A DNA stretch of 64,000 nt. It comes from Chlamydia pneumoniae TW-183. GTDB lineage: Bacteria; Chlamydiota; Chlamydiia; Chlamydiales; Chlamydiaceae. Below, piece after piece: positions 53,917 to 62,547 of the stretch. The position numbers and the translations under genes are program-made. Location of the stretch: the NCBI RefSeq assembly GCF_000007205.1, contig NC_005043.1, forward strand, positions 1,116,001 through 1,180,000, given 5' to 3'. Below the pieces are notes generated by a model. The model made no database searches. It saw only the letters and a list, made by a program, of their open reading frames with translations, and was not told the DNA's origin. Every line of letters begins with the position of its first letter. Positions within the stretch are counted from its first letter, which is position 1.

Positions 53917-55376
53917 TAGGGGCGTAGGTTGTAAATGAAGGTGTCCATAAGTTCTTTCAATAACTTCAATACATTAGAGCGCGCTTGATGACATTGAGAA
54001 ATCTCTTGGAGGTGCCTTTGCATGTCCGTCCTTTCCATTTGAGTGATTTTCTCCATATTCTCTTTGCGCATTTGGACATTCTCTTTTAGAAGTCTTTTTT
54101 CCTCTTCTGTCCAAGTATATTTTTCTTTGTCTATAGTGACTCCAATCTCTTTAGCTCGATTTAAAAGAGCTTTCATCTCTTCATTTTCACTCCAATCAAT
54201 GTCTTTCTTTTCATTATTGATCTTAGAGATAAGGACTGTGAGTGTGTCTACATCATCGGTACGTTGTTTGACTCGCATGTAGAGTTCATTAGCTTCGGCT
54301 TCGGCTTGGCCTAAGATTCTTGCCATGAGCTTCATGAACCTTAAGAACACATTTTCTACTTTTGGAGTTTGTATAGGCCCGTGTATTGAAGAGCCTACAG
54401 ATAACGGATTCTTACTAGGGATGAATCTGCTAAACACAGACATTGGAGAAGGTAGCTTCTTTTTGAATGTCGTTTCTTTTTTAGAAGTTTCTTCAGCAGG
54501 AGGTCGCATTTGATCTGAGAAGATTAAAGCGGCAATATCTAGATTTTCTCCGGGTTCCTCAGCGACTGCCTCTACACCGAGACCACGTTTCTTCTTTTTC
54601 TTTTTAGATTCAGCGTCTTCTTCCTGATCGTGCTTTCTGTCGTGCTGCTCTCTTTGTTGGCGATCTTGATCGCGTTCTTTATAGAGTTCATGAGATTTTG
54701 AGGTCGTCAGGGCCTCTTTTTGTTTCTCTGCAGAGAACTGGGATAGAGGAGAGAAGGAGCTTGCTTTTTGTTGTTCTAATAGTGTTCTTTCTGGCGCACT
54801 TTCTTGCGGAGGTAAGGATCTCTGAGAACTTGAGCTTGCCTGAGATAAGGAAGCGCGAGCTTGTGTCTCAGGTGACGGTGCTTCGCTGTGTTTTCTTACA
54901 GCAGAGTCTTTTGGTGTTTGAAGAGCTTGCTGTTGTTTAGAATCAGAAATTTCAGGTTTTAAGGAGCGTGGGGAGAGAGCAGATTGTTTACTGCTGCTTT
55001 GTTGAGGGAGGGTCTGCTCACTCCTACTTTGCGTTTGTGTTTCTTGTGGTTCACTTGTGATTGTCTCTGCATGTTCCAATTGCACTAGCAAGTCAACAAC
55101 TTGGATTTCTAATTCTACAACTTCAGGAGGGAGGAAGAGGAGTTGATGAACATTTGTGCTTTGTAAGAGCAGTTCTTGTTGGGTCGCAAGAATGATTTGT
55201 CCTAAAGCTAAGCTAATTAAAGCATCTGTAGAAGAGCTTCCTTCTAGCGCTGTACAAGAGACTAAGACTTCACCTGTTGCAGTCTTTAATATTCCAGAGG
55301 CTGTGGAAACTGTTGAGCTGTCTTCTTTTAGAGTTATATTTGCAGAGGGAACTGCAGAAGGAACAGGCATATTCAT
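53916..55376 (-). CDS. first gene of translocator operon, Ser/Gln-rich helical protein (CT863-type)
   Basis: 486 aa. The N-terminus is Ser/Thr/Ala-rich (MNMPVPSAVPSANITLK) and fits a type III signal. Residues ~115-290 are low complexity (Ser, Gln, Lys, Glu) with a Lys tract (ESKKKKKKRG). The C-terminal ~130 residues are strongly alpha-helical (ENVQMRKENMEKITQMERTD). It resembles CopD2 in overall build, and both have a Val/Leu-rich N-terminal region before the low-complexity stretch. It has no obvious membrane span, so it is more like a secreted effector or tip-type protein. Function unknown. Confidence 0.75.
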   Translation of the reverse strand: MNMPVPSAVPSANITLKEDSSTVSTASGILKTATGEVLVSCTALEGSSSTDALISLALGQIILATQQELLLQSTNVHQLLFLPPEVVELEIQVVDLLVQLEHAETITSEPQETQTQSRSEQTLPQQSSSKQSALSPRSLKPEISDSKQQQALQTPKDSAVRKHSEAPSPETQARASLSQASSSSQRSLPPQESAPERTLLEQQKASSFSPLSQFSAEKQKEALTTSKSHELYKERDQDRQQREQHDRKHDQEEDAESKKKKKKRGLGVEAVAEEPGENLDIAALIFSDQMRPPAEETSKKETTFKKKLPSPMSVFSRFIPSKNPLSVGSSIHGPIQTPKVENVFLRFMKLMARILGQAEAEANELYMRVKQRTDDVDTLTVLISKINNEKKDIDWSENEEMKALLNRAKEIGVTIDKEKYTWTEEEKRLLKENVQMRKENMEKITQMERTDMQRHLQEISQCHQARSNVLKLLKELMDTFIYNLRP

Positions 55377-55495
55377 GATTTGTAATTTGAGTGCGTAGAA
55401 AAAAAAGGAAAATTAGCTAAAACATCATTTTCCTGCAAGTTTGATTGTAAGCGGTTTAGAGGGAAAGAGAAAATAAAACAAAAATCCAAGGGTTT

Positions 55496-55524
55496 TTGTT
55501 TGCAAAAAACACTCTAACTATAGA
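55496..55524 (+). promoter_or_regulatory. predicted promoter of tRNA-Leu
   Basis: TTGTTT (55496-55501), 17 bp, TATAGA (55519-55524). Transcription would begin near 55531, ~35 nt before the mature tRNA end. The rest of the gap to the operon start at 55376 is AT-rich. Confidence 0.45.
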
Positions 55525-55565
55525 GAATAAATGGGTCAGTTTCATGTCTTTGACAAAGATGCTCT

Positions 55566-55647
55566 GCCCAGGTGGTGAAATTGGTAGACACGCTGGATTT
55601 AGGATCCAGTGCTTTCGGGCATGTAGGTTCAAGTCCTATCCTGGGCA
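55566..55647 (+). tRNA. tRNA-Leu (anticodon TAG)
   Basis: 82 nt, class II. Acceptor GCCCAGG pairs with CCTGGGC, discriminator A. The anticodon stem CTGGA/TCCAG encloses TTTAGGA. The variable arm is GTGCTTTCGGGCAT and the T loop TTCAAGT. No CCA is encoded. A palindromic hairpin lies 55 bp downstream. Confidence 0.96.
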
Positions 55648-55701
55648 TCTCCTTTTCTAATCTCTTTAAATCCACCTAAAATTTGCTATTCGTAGTAAAA
55701 T

Positions 55702-55722
55702 AAAATCTAAGGGTTAGATTTT
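55702..55722 (+). promoter_or_regulatory. perfect inverted repeat upstream of the Tyr-rich secreted ORF
   Basis: AAAATCTAA (55702-55710) and TTAGATTTT (55714-55722) form a perfect 9-bp inverted repeat around GGG, and T's continue to 55724. It looks like a weak intrinsic terminator for tRNA-Leu or a regulator binding site. It lies only 15 bp before the ATG at 55738, so it could attenuate or gate that gene. Confidence 0.5.
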
Positions 55723-55737
55723 TTAGAGATCTTTATT

Positions 55738-56037
55738 ATGAAGAAAGTCGTAACACTATCCATTATATTTTTCGCAACGTATTGTGCATCAGAGCTTAGT
55801 GCTGTAACTGTAGTGGCTGTGCCTTTATCAGAGGCTCCAGGGAAGATTCAAGTTCGTCCCGTCGTTGGTCTGCAATTTCAAGAAGAACAGGGTTCTGTGC
55901 CCTATAGTTTTTATTATCCTTATGACTATGGGTATTACTATCCAGAGACTTATGGCTATACTAAAAATACAGGTCAAGAAAGTCGCGAATGTTATACCCG
56001 ATTTGAAGATGGCACAATTTTTTATGAATGCGATTAG
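55738..56037 (+). CDS. small secreted or periplasmic Tyr-rich protein
   Basis: 99 aa. A signal peptide is clear (MKKVVTLSIIFFATYCASELSA); the Cys at 17 is unlikely to be a lipobox. The mature part has a Tyr/Pro-rich middle (YSFYYPYDYGYYYPETYGY) and ends in a Cys-containing tail (ECYTRFEDGTIFYECD). Two Cys near the end could form a disulfide, as in chlamydial outer-envelope proteins. AGAGAT lies ~8 bp upstream. The stop overlaps the convergent xerD stop by 4 bp. Not recognised; no family assigned. Confidence 0.65.
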   Translation: MKKVVTLSIIFFATYCASELSAVTVVAVPLSEAPGKIQVRPVVGLQFQEEQGSVPYSFYYPYDYGYYYPETYGYTKNTGQESRECYTRFEDGTIFYECD

Positions 56038-56939
56038 AGATTCCTGGGGTGATGGGCAAGAAACTTCTCGATTAGAGAATCCGCGGCTACGTGAGTATAC
56101 ACTTCTGTAGAGGCGATGCGTGCGTGACCTAACATCTCTTGAATGACGCGTAGGTCTGCCTTATTGTCTAATAGATGTGTAGCAAAGGCGTGTCGTAAGG
56201 AGTGGGGAGATACGGGCTTTGAGGTCACTTGCTTTGCGTAATTGTGAATACGGCGCCACACACAAGAGCGTTCGAGCTTGTGTCCCCGGGTAGAGAGGAA
56301 AAGATGATCTTCGTGAGGATTCTTTTTCTGGTATTGGTCTCGGAAAGGACAAAGGTACGCATCGATAGCTTCTCTTGCTCGAGATCCCAGAGGCACCAGT
56401 CGGGTTTTAGAACCTTTCCCGGTGACGCGGATGCAATCATCAGAGACATGGCCTAAACGTAGGTCACAAAGTTCAGAAACCCGGACACCAGTTGAATATA
56501 GTGTGTGGAGAATGGCTGTATCACGAAAGGCTAGGTGTCGGGGGTTTTTCTCCATTTGGAGAGGAACCGCAAGTAGAGCATCGACTTCTTGAGGAGTCAG
56601 TACTGAAGGAAGGCGTTTCCATATTTTTGGGTGCTCTATTATTGGGGGATAGGGAAGAAGTTGCTGATCTTTTAAGAAGAGAAAAAATACTTTTAAAGCA
56701 ATGAGCCTACGCGCTAACGTAGTCTCTGCTTCTTTACGTCTATATAGTTCTTCAGCAAAGATATATACGCTGTTTTGTGAAATATCTTGGGGGGAGCTAA
56801 TGGCACTTATGGTAAGGAAGGAAGAGATGTCTTGGCGGTAAGCCGCTATAGATTGTTGGCAAAGGCCGCGATCTACAGATAAAAACAATGAGAATTGTTC
56901 TAGAATCGTTGTGTGAAACTGAGTCGAGGGCATAGTCAT
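56034..56939 (-). CDS. xerD: site-specific tyrosine recombinase XerD
   Basis: 301 aa from the ATG at 56939 (MTMPSTQF); the frame stays open to 56987. From that start the catalytic residues are Arg153 (GVRVSEL), Lys175 (GKGSKTR), His246 and Arg249 (HSLRHAFATHLL), His272 and Tyr281 (GHARIASTEVYTHV), nearly the E. coli XerD numbering. An N-terminal SAM-like domain covers ~1-110. With XerC it resolves chromosome dimers at dif under FtsK control. It is a housekeeping recombinase, with no sign of an adjoining mobile element. Confidence 0.93.
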   Translation of the reverse strand: MTMPSTQFHTTILEQFSLFLSVDRGLCQQSIAAYRQDISSFLTISAISSPQDISQNSVYIFAEELYRRKEAETTLARRLIALKVFFLFLKDQQLLPYPPIIEHPKIWKRLPSVLTPQEVDALLAVPLQMEKNPRHLAFRDTAILHTLYSTGVRVSELCDLRLGHVSDDCIRVTGKGSKTRLVPLGSRAREAIDAYLCPFRDQYQKKNPHEDHLFLSTRGHKLERSCVWRRIHNYAKQVTSKPVSPHSLRHAFATHLLDNKADLRVIQEMLGHARIASTEVYTHVAADSLIEKFLAHHPRNL

Positions 56940-57004
56940 ACTCGCTAACGAATGTAACTTTAGTATAGGGAGCGGAGCAATTTTCAAGCTACAGAGAGAA
57001 AACC

Positions 57005-58585
57005 ATGGAAAGAAAAAGATTTATAGATTGCGATTCAACAAAGATACTCCAAGAGCTTGCTTTAAATCCCCTAGACCTAACAGCTCCCGGGGTTTTATCT
57101 GCAGAGAGGATCAAGAAGTTTTCTTTGCTAGGAGGGGGATTTACCTTTAGCTTTGCTACCGAGCGTTTGGACGATGCTATTTTAGCTGCATTGATCTCAT
57201 TAGCAGAAGAAAGGGGATTGCATGAGTCTATGTTAGCGATGCAGCAGGGGCAGGTCGTGAACTATATTGAAGGGTTTCCAAGTGAAATGCGACCTGCTCT
57301 GCACACTGCAACTCGGGCATGGGTAACCGACAGTTCATTTACAGGAGAAGCTGAAGATATCGCCGTAAGATCTCGGGTGGAGGCGCAACGGCTTAAGGAT
57401 TTTTTAACCAAAGTGCGCAGCCAGTTCACGACCATAGTGCAGATAGGAATCGGAGGGTCGGAGCTAGGCCCTAAGGCACTCTATCGGGCCCTTCGTGCGT
57501 ACTGCCCTACAGATAAGCACGTACATTTCATATCCAATATAGATCCTGACAATGGCGCCGAGGTGTTAGATACCATAGATTGTGCTAAGGCTTTGGTAGT
57601 TGTAGTATCGAAGTCAGGGACTACAATAGAGACTGCAGTGAATGAGGCCTTTTTTGCAGATTATTTCGCGAAGAAGGGCTTGTCATTTAAGGATCATTTT
57701 ATAGCAGTCACTTGTGAAGGCAGTCCTATGGATGATACGGGTAAGTATCTAGAGGTCTTTCACCTTTGGGAGAGCATCGGAGGAAGATTTTCCTCTACCT
57801 CTATGGTTGGAGGTGTTGTTTTAGGTTTTGCTTATGGCTTTGAGGTTTTTTTGCAATTACTTCAAGGAGCCTCAGCTATGGATCAAATTGCTTTGCAACC
57901 GAACGCTAGGGAGAATCTCCCTATGCTTTCAGCTTTGATTAGCATTTGGAATCGAAATTTCTTAGGCTATCCCACAGAAGCTGTCATTCCTTATTCTTCA
58001 GGTTTGGAGTTTTTCCCAGCGCATTTGCAGCAGTGTTGCATGGAATCTAACGGGAAAAGCATTGCCCAAGATGGTAGAAGGGTAGGATTTTCTACGAGCC
58101 CTGTCATTTGGGGTGAGCCGGGAACCAACGGACAGCATTCTTTTTTCCAATGCCTTCATCAGGGTACAGACATTATTCCTGTAGAGTTTATAGGTTTTGA
58201 AAAGAGCCAAAAGGGTGAGGATATCTCATTTCAAGGAACTACATCTTCACAAAAGCTTTTTGCCAATATGATTGCTCAGGCGATTGCCTTAGCATGTGGC
58301 TCTGAAAATACAAATCCGAATAAGAATTTTGATGGAAACCGTCCTTCTTCGGTTTTAGTGTCTAGCCAGCTGAATCCGTATTCTCTTGGGGAATTACTTT
58401 CTTACTATGAGAATAAAATCGTATTTCAAGGGTTCTGTTGGGGGATTAATTCTTTTGATCAGGAAGGGGTCTCCTTGGGTAAGGCATTGGCAAACCGTGT
58501 TTTAGAGTTGCTTGAGGGGGCGGATGCTTCCAATTTCCCTGAAGCTGCATCGTTGTTAACGCTTTTTAACATCAAGTTTAGGTAA
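57005..58585 (+). CDS. pgi: glucose-6-phosphate isomerase
   Basis: 526 aa. Two SIS domains: signature blocks include GIGGSELGPKALYRAL, VVSKSGTTIETAVNE, GGRFSSTSMVGGVVLG (catalytic loop) and EPGTNGQHSFFQ with active-site His and Gln. NKNFDGNRPSSVL near the end is the conserved C-terminal signature. It interconverts glucose-6-phosphate and fructose-6-phosphate. Chlamydia imports glucose-6-phosphate from the host, so this is an entry enzyme for carbon. It has its own start 18 bp from the minus-strand frame of xerD. Confidence 0.96.
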   Translation: MERKRFIDCDSTKILQELALNPLDLTAPGVLSAERIKKFSLLGGGFTFSFATERLDDAILAALISLAEERGLHESMLAMQQGQVVNYIEGFPSEMRPALHTATRAWVTDSSFTGEAEDIAVRSRVEAQRLKDFLTKVRSQFTTIVQIGIGGSELGPKALYRALRAYCPTDKHVHFISNIDPDNGAEVLDTIDCAKALVVVVSKSGTTIETAVNEAFFADYFAKKGLSFKDHFIAVTCEGSPMDDTGKYLEVFHLWESIGGRFSSTSMVGGVVLGFAYGFEVFLQLLQGASAMDQIALQPNARENLPMLSALISIWNRNFLGYPTEAVIPYSSGLEFFPAHLQQCCMESNGKSIAQDGRRVGFSTSPVIWGEPGTNGQHSFFQCLHQGTDIIPVEFIGFEKSQKGEDISFQGTTSSQKLFANMIAQAIALACGSENTNPNKNFDGNRPSSVLVSSQLNPYSLGELLSYYENKIVFQGFCWGINSFDQEGVSLGKALANRVLELLEGADASNFPEAASLLTLFNIKFR

Positions 58586-58658
58586 AAATTACACTATCCT
58601 TTCATAAGTCTACCTCAGAGAGAGGTTTTTCTTAAGGTTCTTTATTGTCCGTCTGTGA

Positions 58659-58664
58659 TATAAT
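58659..58664 (+). promoter_or_regulatory. -10 box of ltuA
   Basis: A perfect TATAAT sits 35 bp before the ltuA ATG. The -35 region (GGTTCT or TTCTTT) is poor. A strong -10 with a weak -35 fits late chlamydial promoters such as those first described for ltuA and ltuB. The likely start is near 58671, a ~29-nt leader. Confidence 0.55.
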
Positions 58665-58699
58665 GCTCCTTTGGATTTGGAAAAATTTGTGAGGATAGG

Positions 58700-58843
58700 A
58701 TGTTTTTCATTGCAGTACGCTCTCGTGGATTTTTAGATATTCATGGTATTTTAGCCGCTCGTAAGGGTAAGCAAGTAGTGAAATCTACTGCGGGCGCATG
58801 GATAGGGTCTCGTGGCGCCGTATTCTACAGCCTGGTTTCGTAA
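58700..58843 (+). CDS. ltuA: late transcription unit protein LtuA
   Basis: 47 aa, very small and basic. The sequence [20 protein letters not shown] then [20 protein letters not shown] resembles C. trachomatis LtuA, a gene defined by late-stage transcription. GAGGATAGG precedes the ATG and a perfect TATAAT lies upstream. It sits between pgi and the Inc-like gene, as in C. trachomatis, where ltuA is between mdhC and pgi. The protein's role is unknown; it is expressed as reticulate bodies convert to elementary bodies. The Arg/Lys content could fit nucleic-acid binding, which is speculative. Confidence 0.8.
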
Positions 58844-58877
58844 TTTTAAATAAAATATTCCGTATCTTTGTTGAAAT

Positions 58878-60458
58878 ATGCCAGGTTCTGTGTCATCACC
58901 TCCTTTGTCTCCTGTAATTGTCCGTGAAAGGGTCCCATCCTCTTCAGGATCCGACCTCATACAGCCTCATGCTGTTTTAAAGATCTCCATCCTAATTTTT
59001 GCGCTTGTGACAATTTTAGGAATTGTTCTTGTAGTGTCTAGTGCTTTAGGAGCTCTTCCTAGTTTAGTTTTGACGGTTTCTGGTTGTATTGCAATAGCTG
59101 TAGGCCTGATTGGTTTAGGGATTCTTGTGACACGGCTGATTCTCTCTACGATCAGAAAAGTAGATGCCATGGGTTATGATGCTGCGGTCAAAGAAGAGCA
59201 GTATTTGTCACGTATCAGAGAATTAGAGTCTGAAAATAGAGAGATTAGAGATAGAAATCGTGCTGTCGAAGATCAGTGTGCCCATTTATCCGAAGAGAAC
59301 AAGGACCTTAGGGATCCCGAATATCTACATGGAATGACTGAAAGGCTCATTGCGAGCTTAGAAATAGAGAATCAAGCTCTCGTAGCTGAGAACATTCTTC
59401 TCAAAGACTGGAATGCAAGCCTATCTAGAGATTTCCGCGCATATAAGCAAAAATTTCCTCTTGGGGCATTAGAACCCTGGAAAGAAGATATTGCATGTAT
59501 CATGGAACAAAATCTCTTTTTAAAACCGGAATGTATCGCGATGGTTAAGTCTCTTCCATTAGAGACGCAACGGCTGTTTTTATATCCAAAAGGATTTCAG
59601 TCTTTAGTTAATCGATTTGCTCCGCGGTCTCGCTTTTTCCAGACTCCAAAGTATGAATATAACAGTAGGAATGAAAATGAGGACGGAAAGGTAGCCGCAG
59701 TGTGCGCCCGTTTGAAAAAAGAATTCTTCAGTGCTGTTTTAGGAGCCTGTAGTTACGAAGAACTAGGGGGCATTTGTGAAAGAGCAGTAGCACTTAAAGA
59801 GACGTTGCCATTGCCTGAAGCTGTCTATGATACCCTAGTTCAGGAGTTCCCAAATCTTCTTACTGCTGAGAGTTTATGGAAAGAATGGTGCTTCTATTCC
59901 TATCCCTACCTTCGTCCCTATCTTTCTGTGGATTACTGTAAGAGGTTATTTGTACAACTTTTTGAGGAACTCTGCCTAAAGCTTTTTACAACGGGATCTC
60001 CAGAAGACCAAGCTTTGGTTCGCCTTTTCTCTTACTATAGGAATCATATTCCCGCAGTCTTGGCCTCATTTGGTTTGCCCCCGCCTGAGACAGGGGGGTC
60101 TGTATTTGTATTGCTACCAAAACAAGAAAACCTTCTTTGGAGTCAAATTGAGGTGCTGGCTACAAGGTATCTCAAAGATACCTTCGTGAGAAACTCAGAA
60201 TGGACGGGCTCTTTCGAGATGATGTTTTCTTATAACGAGATGTGTAAGGAGATCTCCGAAGGAAGGATTCGTTTTGCTGAAGACTATGAAACGAGGCATT
60301 CCGAAGAATTCCCTCCTTCCCCTCTCTCTGAAGAAGGAGAGGGCGAAGAATTCCTTCCTCCTTGCTCTGAAGAAGAGGTTTCGGTTCTTGAGCGCCCAGA
60401 TCTAGATGTAGACTCTATGTGGGTCTGGCATCCGCCGGTCCCTAAGGGACCTCTTTAA
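58878..60458 (+). CDS. Inc-like protein with bilobed hydrophobic domain and coiled coil
   Basis: 526 aa. Two adjacent hydrophobic lobes at ~34-58 and ~62-90 are joined by a short loop (GALPS). This is the signature of chlamydial inclusion membrane proteins. The Ser/Pro-rich first 33 residues could be a type III signal. A coiled coil follows (~100-190, ELESENREIRDRNRAVEDQ), then a ~300-residue globular domain and an acidic Glu/Pro-rich end (SEEGEGEEFLPPCSEEE). By order it is CT379-like. Host target and function are unknown. Confidence 0.75.
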   Translation: MPGSVSSPPLSPVIVRERVPSSSGSDLIQPHAVLKISILIFALVTILGIVLVVSSALGALPSLVLTVSGCIAIAVGLIGLGILVTRLILSTIRKVDAMGYDAAVKEEQYLSRIRELESENREIRDRNRAVEDQCAHLSEENKDLRDPEYLHGMTERLIASLEIENQALVAENILLKDWNASLSRDFRAYKQKFPLGALEPWKEDIACIMEQNLFLKPECIAMVKSLPLETQRLFLYPKGFQSLVNRFAPRSRFFQTPKYEYNSRNENEDGKVAAVCARLKKEFFSAVLGACSYEELGGICERAVALKETLPLPEAVYDTLVQEFPNLLTAESLWKEWCFYSYPYLRPYLSVDYCKRLFVQLFEELCLKLFTTGSPEDQALVRLFSYYRNHIPAVLASFGLPPPETGGSVFVLLPKQENLLWSQIEVLATRYLKDTFVRNSEWTGSFEMMFSYNEMCKEISEGRIRFAEDYETRHSEEFPPSPLSEEGEGEEFLPPCSEEEVSVLERPDLDVDSMWVWHPPVPKGPL

Positions 60459-60663
60459 TCACCTAGAGTTCTATTTTCAGAATCTTCATAGTAGTAATTT
60501 TCCTAAGATATAAGGTCTTAAATGAGTTCTAGAGGTTTTAGGATCTTTTTGGAGAGCTTGTTGTGGGTTTAAAATCTTGATAAGAAGATATCCTAGTGTT
60601 TAGAAACCCAAAAATTTAGGGTTTGATGAATTGGAGTCTCGAAACGACTTTTTTTTCAATTTC

Positions 60664-60692
60664 TTGTTTTGTTTCTACTTAAAGACTATAGT
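60664..60692 (+). promoter_or_regulatory. predicted sigma66 promoter of mdh
   Basis: TTGTTT (60664-60669), exactly 17 bp, TATAGT (60687-60692). Start near 60699 gives a ~17-nt leader that contains the strong GGGGG ribosome site at 60705-60710. The preceding 200 bp after the Inc-like gene contains no gene. Confidence 0.6.
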
Positions 60693-60715
60693 GATTTTTT
60701 TTGAAGGGGGTGCGT

Positions 60716-61702
60716 ATGGCATTCAAAGAGGTCGTTCGTGTTGCTGTCACAGGAGGCAAAGGGCAGATTGCGTATAATTTTTTATTTGCATTAGCCCATG
60801 GAGATGTTTTTGGAGTGGATCGTGGTGTAGATTTACGGATCTATGATGTGCCGGGTACAGAGAGAGCTCTCTCAGGGGTGCGTATGGAGCTCGATGACGG
60901 TGCATATCCTCTTTTACATCGTCTGCGTGTGACGACATCGTTAAACGACGCTTTTGATGGTATCGATGCGGCGTTTCTGATAGGTGCTGTGCCTCGTGGA
61001 CCCGGTATGGAGCGAGGAGATCTTTTAAAGCAAAATGGTCAGATCTTTTCGTTACAGGGGGCCGCTTTAAATACAGCAGCAAAAAGAGATGCTAAGATTT
61101 TTGTTGTAGGGAACCCTGTCAATACGAATTGCTGGATTGCTATGAAACATGCTCCCAGATTGCATCGGAAAAATTTCCATGCGATGTTACGCTTGGATCA
61201 GAATCGCATGCATAGCATGCTCGCTCATCGTGCTGAGGTTCCTCTAGAGGAGGTCTCCCGTGTTGTCATCTGGGGAAATCATTCTGCAAAGCAGGTTCCT
61301 GACTTCACACAAGCACGTATCTCAGGGAAACCCGCAGCCGAGGTTATCGGAGATCGAGATTGGTTGGAAAACATTTTAGTACACTCCGTGCAGAATCGTG
61401 GAAGCGCTGTAATTGAAGCAAGAGGGAAATCTTCGGCAGCATCCGCATCTCGAGCACTTGCCGAGGCCGCGCGATCTATTTTTTGTCCTAAAAGTGACGA
61501 GTGGTTTTCTTCTGGAGTGTGTTCGGATCATAATCCTTATGGTATTCCTGAAGACTTGATTTTTGGTTTTCCATGTCGTATGTTGCCTTCTGGAGATTAT
61601 GAAATCATTCCTGGATTGCCTTGGGAGCCTTTTATCAGAAATAAGATTCAAATTTCCCTGGATGAAATTGCTCAGGAAAAAGCTAGCGTGTCTTCGTTAT
61701 AA
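60716..61702 (+). CDS. mdh: malate dehydrogenase
   Basis: 328 aa from ATG 60716 (MAFKEVV), behind GGGGG; a TTG at 60701 is less likely. The NAD motif is [30 protein letters not shown] and the catalytic His region [11 protein letters not shown] are typical of the group of malate dehydrogenases with long, LDH-unlike N-terminal ends. It oxidises malate to oxaloacetate with NAD+. It works next to FumC, also in this window, in the C4 part of the TCA cycle. Confidence 0.93.
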   Translation: MAFKEVVRVAVTGGKGQIAYNFLFALAHGDVFGVDRGVDLRIYDVPGTERALSGVRMELDDGAYPLLHRLRVTTSLNDAFDGIDAAFLIGAVPRGPGMERGDLLKQNGQIFSLQGAALNTAAKRDAKIFVVGNPVNTNCWIAMKHAPRLHRKNFHAMLRLDQNRMHSMLAHRAEVPLEEVSRVVIWGNHSAKQVPDFTQARISGKPAAEVIGDRDWLENILVHSVQNRGSAVIEARGKSSAASASRALAEAARSIFCPKSDEWFSSGVCSDHNPYGIPEDLIFGFPCRMLPSGDYEIIPGLPWEPFIRNKIQISLDEIAQEKASVSSL

Positions 61703-61725
61703 GCACAATGTTGTGGGGAGTAAGT

Positions 61726-62547
61726 ATGAGACAATCATTCGATGAATTAAGTCAAAATGCATTTAAAAATATTTTTAATAAACAGAGGTTCTGCTTTATT
61801 TTCTGCAGTCTCTGTTGCTTTGGTTTTGTGTTTGCATTGTTTCTGAAGCTCTGCTCACGGCTGGCTCCTGAAATTTCTTTGTCGACATTAGGTTTGGGAG
61901 CTTTTTTCTGTGCCTTTAGTGTGATTTGCGCTTCAGCGATTATCGTGCAATTTTTATTGCATAAGGAGTCTCAAGGAGAAACGAGTAAGCTCTGCTGTGC
62001 TATTAAGAACACCTGGTCTTCCTTATGGCTTTCTCTTCTTGTATCGATGCCGTTCTTCATTGCTATGGTCGCCGTAGTCACTGTAGCTATGCTCTCTTCT
62101 TTTTTAGGATCTCTTCCTTGGGTGGGTAAGTTATTCCATACAGTGTTGATTTTCATTCCTTATCTATCGGCAACGGCACTGATTTTACTTTTTTTAGGTT
62201 CTTTTAGCTGTTTGTTTTTCTGCATTCCGGTTCTCCATAATCAAGAGTCTATAGACTATAGGAAATTGCTAGAGTGTTTTCGTGGGAATATCCTTCGGCA
62301 GTTTATAGGGGTGGTGATTGCTTTGGTTCCTTTAGCCCTATGCAGTTGGTTAGCTTTAGATTCTTTTTATTTGATGACACATCTTGTTGAAATTGCAGAT
62401 ATACATACCTGGTCATTTCTAGCTCAGATGTTTGTGCTTATTGTTCCTATTGCTTTGATTTTAACTCCTGCGGTTTCCTTCTTCTTTAACTTTTCTTTTA
62501 GCTTTTACCTTGCAAAGCAAGAAGAAGAGAAAGCCCTTGTTAAATAG
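61726..62547 (+). CDS. chlamydial polytopic membrane protein
   Basis: 273 aa from ATG 61726, chosen for GGGGAG 6 bp upstream; an ATG at 61708 would add six residues including that site. Six hydrophobic helices are visible at about 22-44, 55-78, 103-130, 142-172, 195-215 and 230-258. There are few charged residues and no enzyme motif. The N-terminus (MRQSFDELSQNAFKNIFNKQ) is cytoplasm-like. The 3' end overlaps the convergent oxidoreductase gene by 8 bp. Function unknown; possibly a transporter or envelope protein. Confidence 0.72.
   Translation: MRQSFDELSQNAFKNIFNKQRFCFIFCSLCCFGFVFALFLKLCSRLAPEISLSTLGLGAFFCAFSVICASAIIVQFLLHKESQGETSKLCCAIKNTWSSLWLSLLVSMPFFIAMVAVVTVAMLSSFLGSLPWVGKLFHTVLIFIPYLSATALILLFLGSFSCLFFCIPVLHNQESIDYRKLLECFRGNILRQFIGVVIALVPLALCSWLALDSFYLMTHLVEIADIHTWSFLAQMFVLIVPIALILTPAVSFFFNFSFSFYLAKQEEEKALVK

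Noticed and set aside
55377..55495. Sigma54-type promoter upstream of the translocator operon
   Set aside because: A TTGCA occurs on the minus strand, but the required TGGCAC at the correct spacing is missing.
56034..56939. Tyrosine recombinase as a phage integrase
   Set aside because: Spacing of all catalytic residues matches housekeeping XerD, and no attachment site, tRNA target duplication or phage gene is nearby.
60747..61082. 111-aa minus-strand frame inside mdh
   Set aside because: Antisense shadow of a strongly conserved gene; composition is not protein-like.
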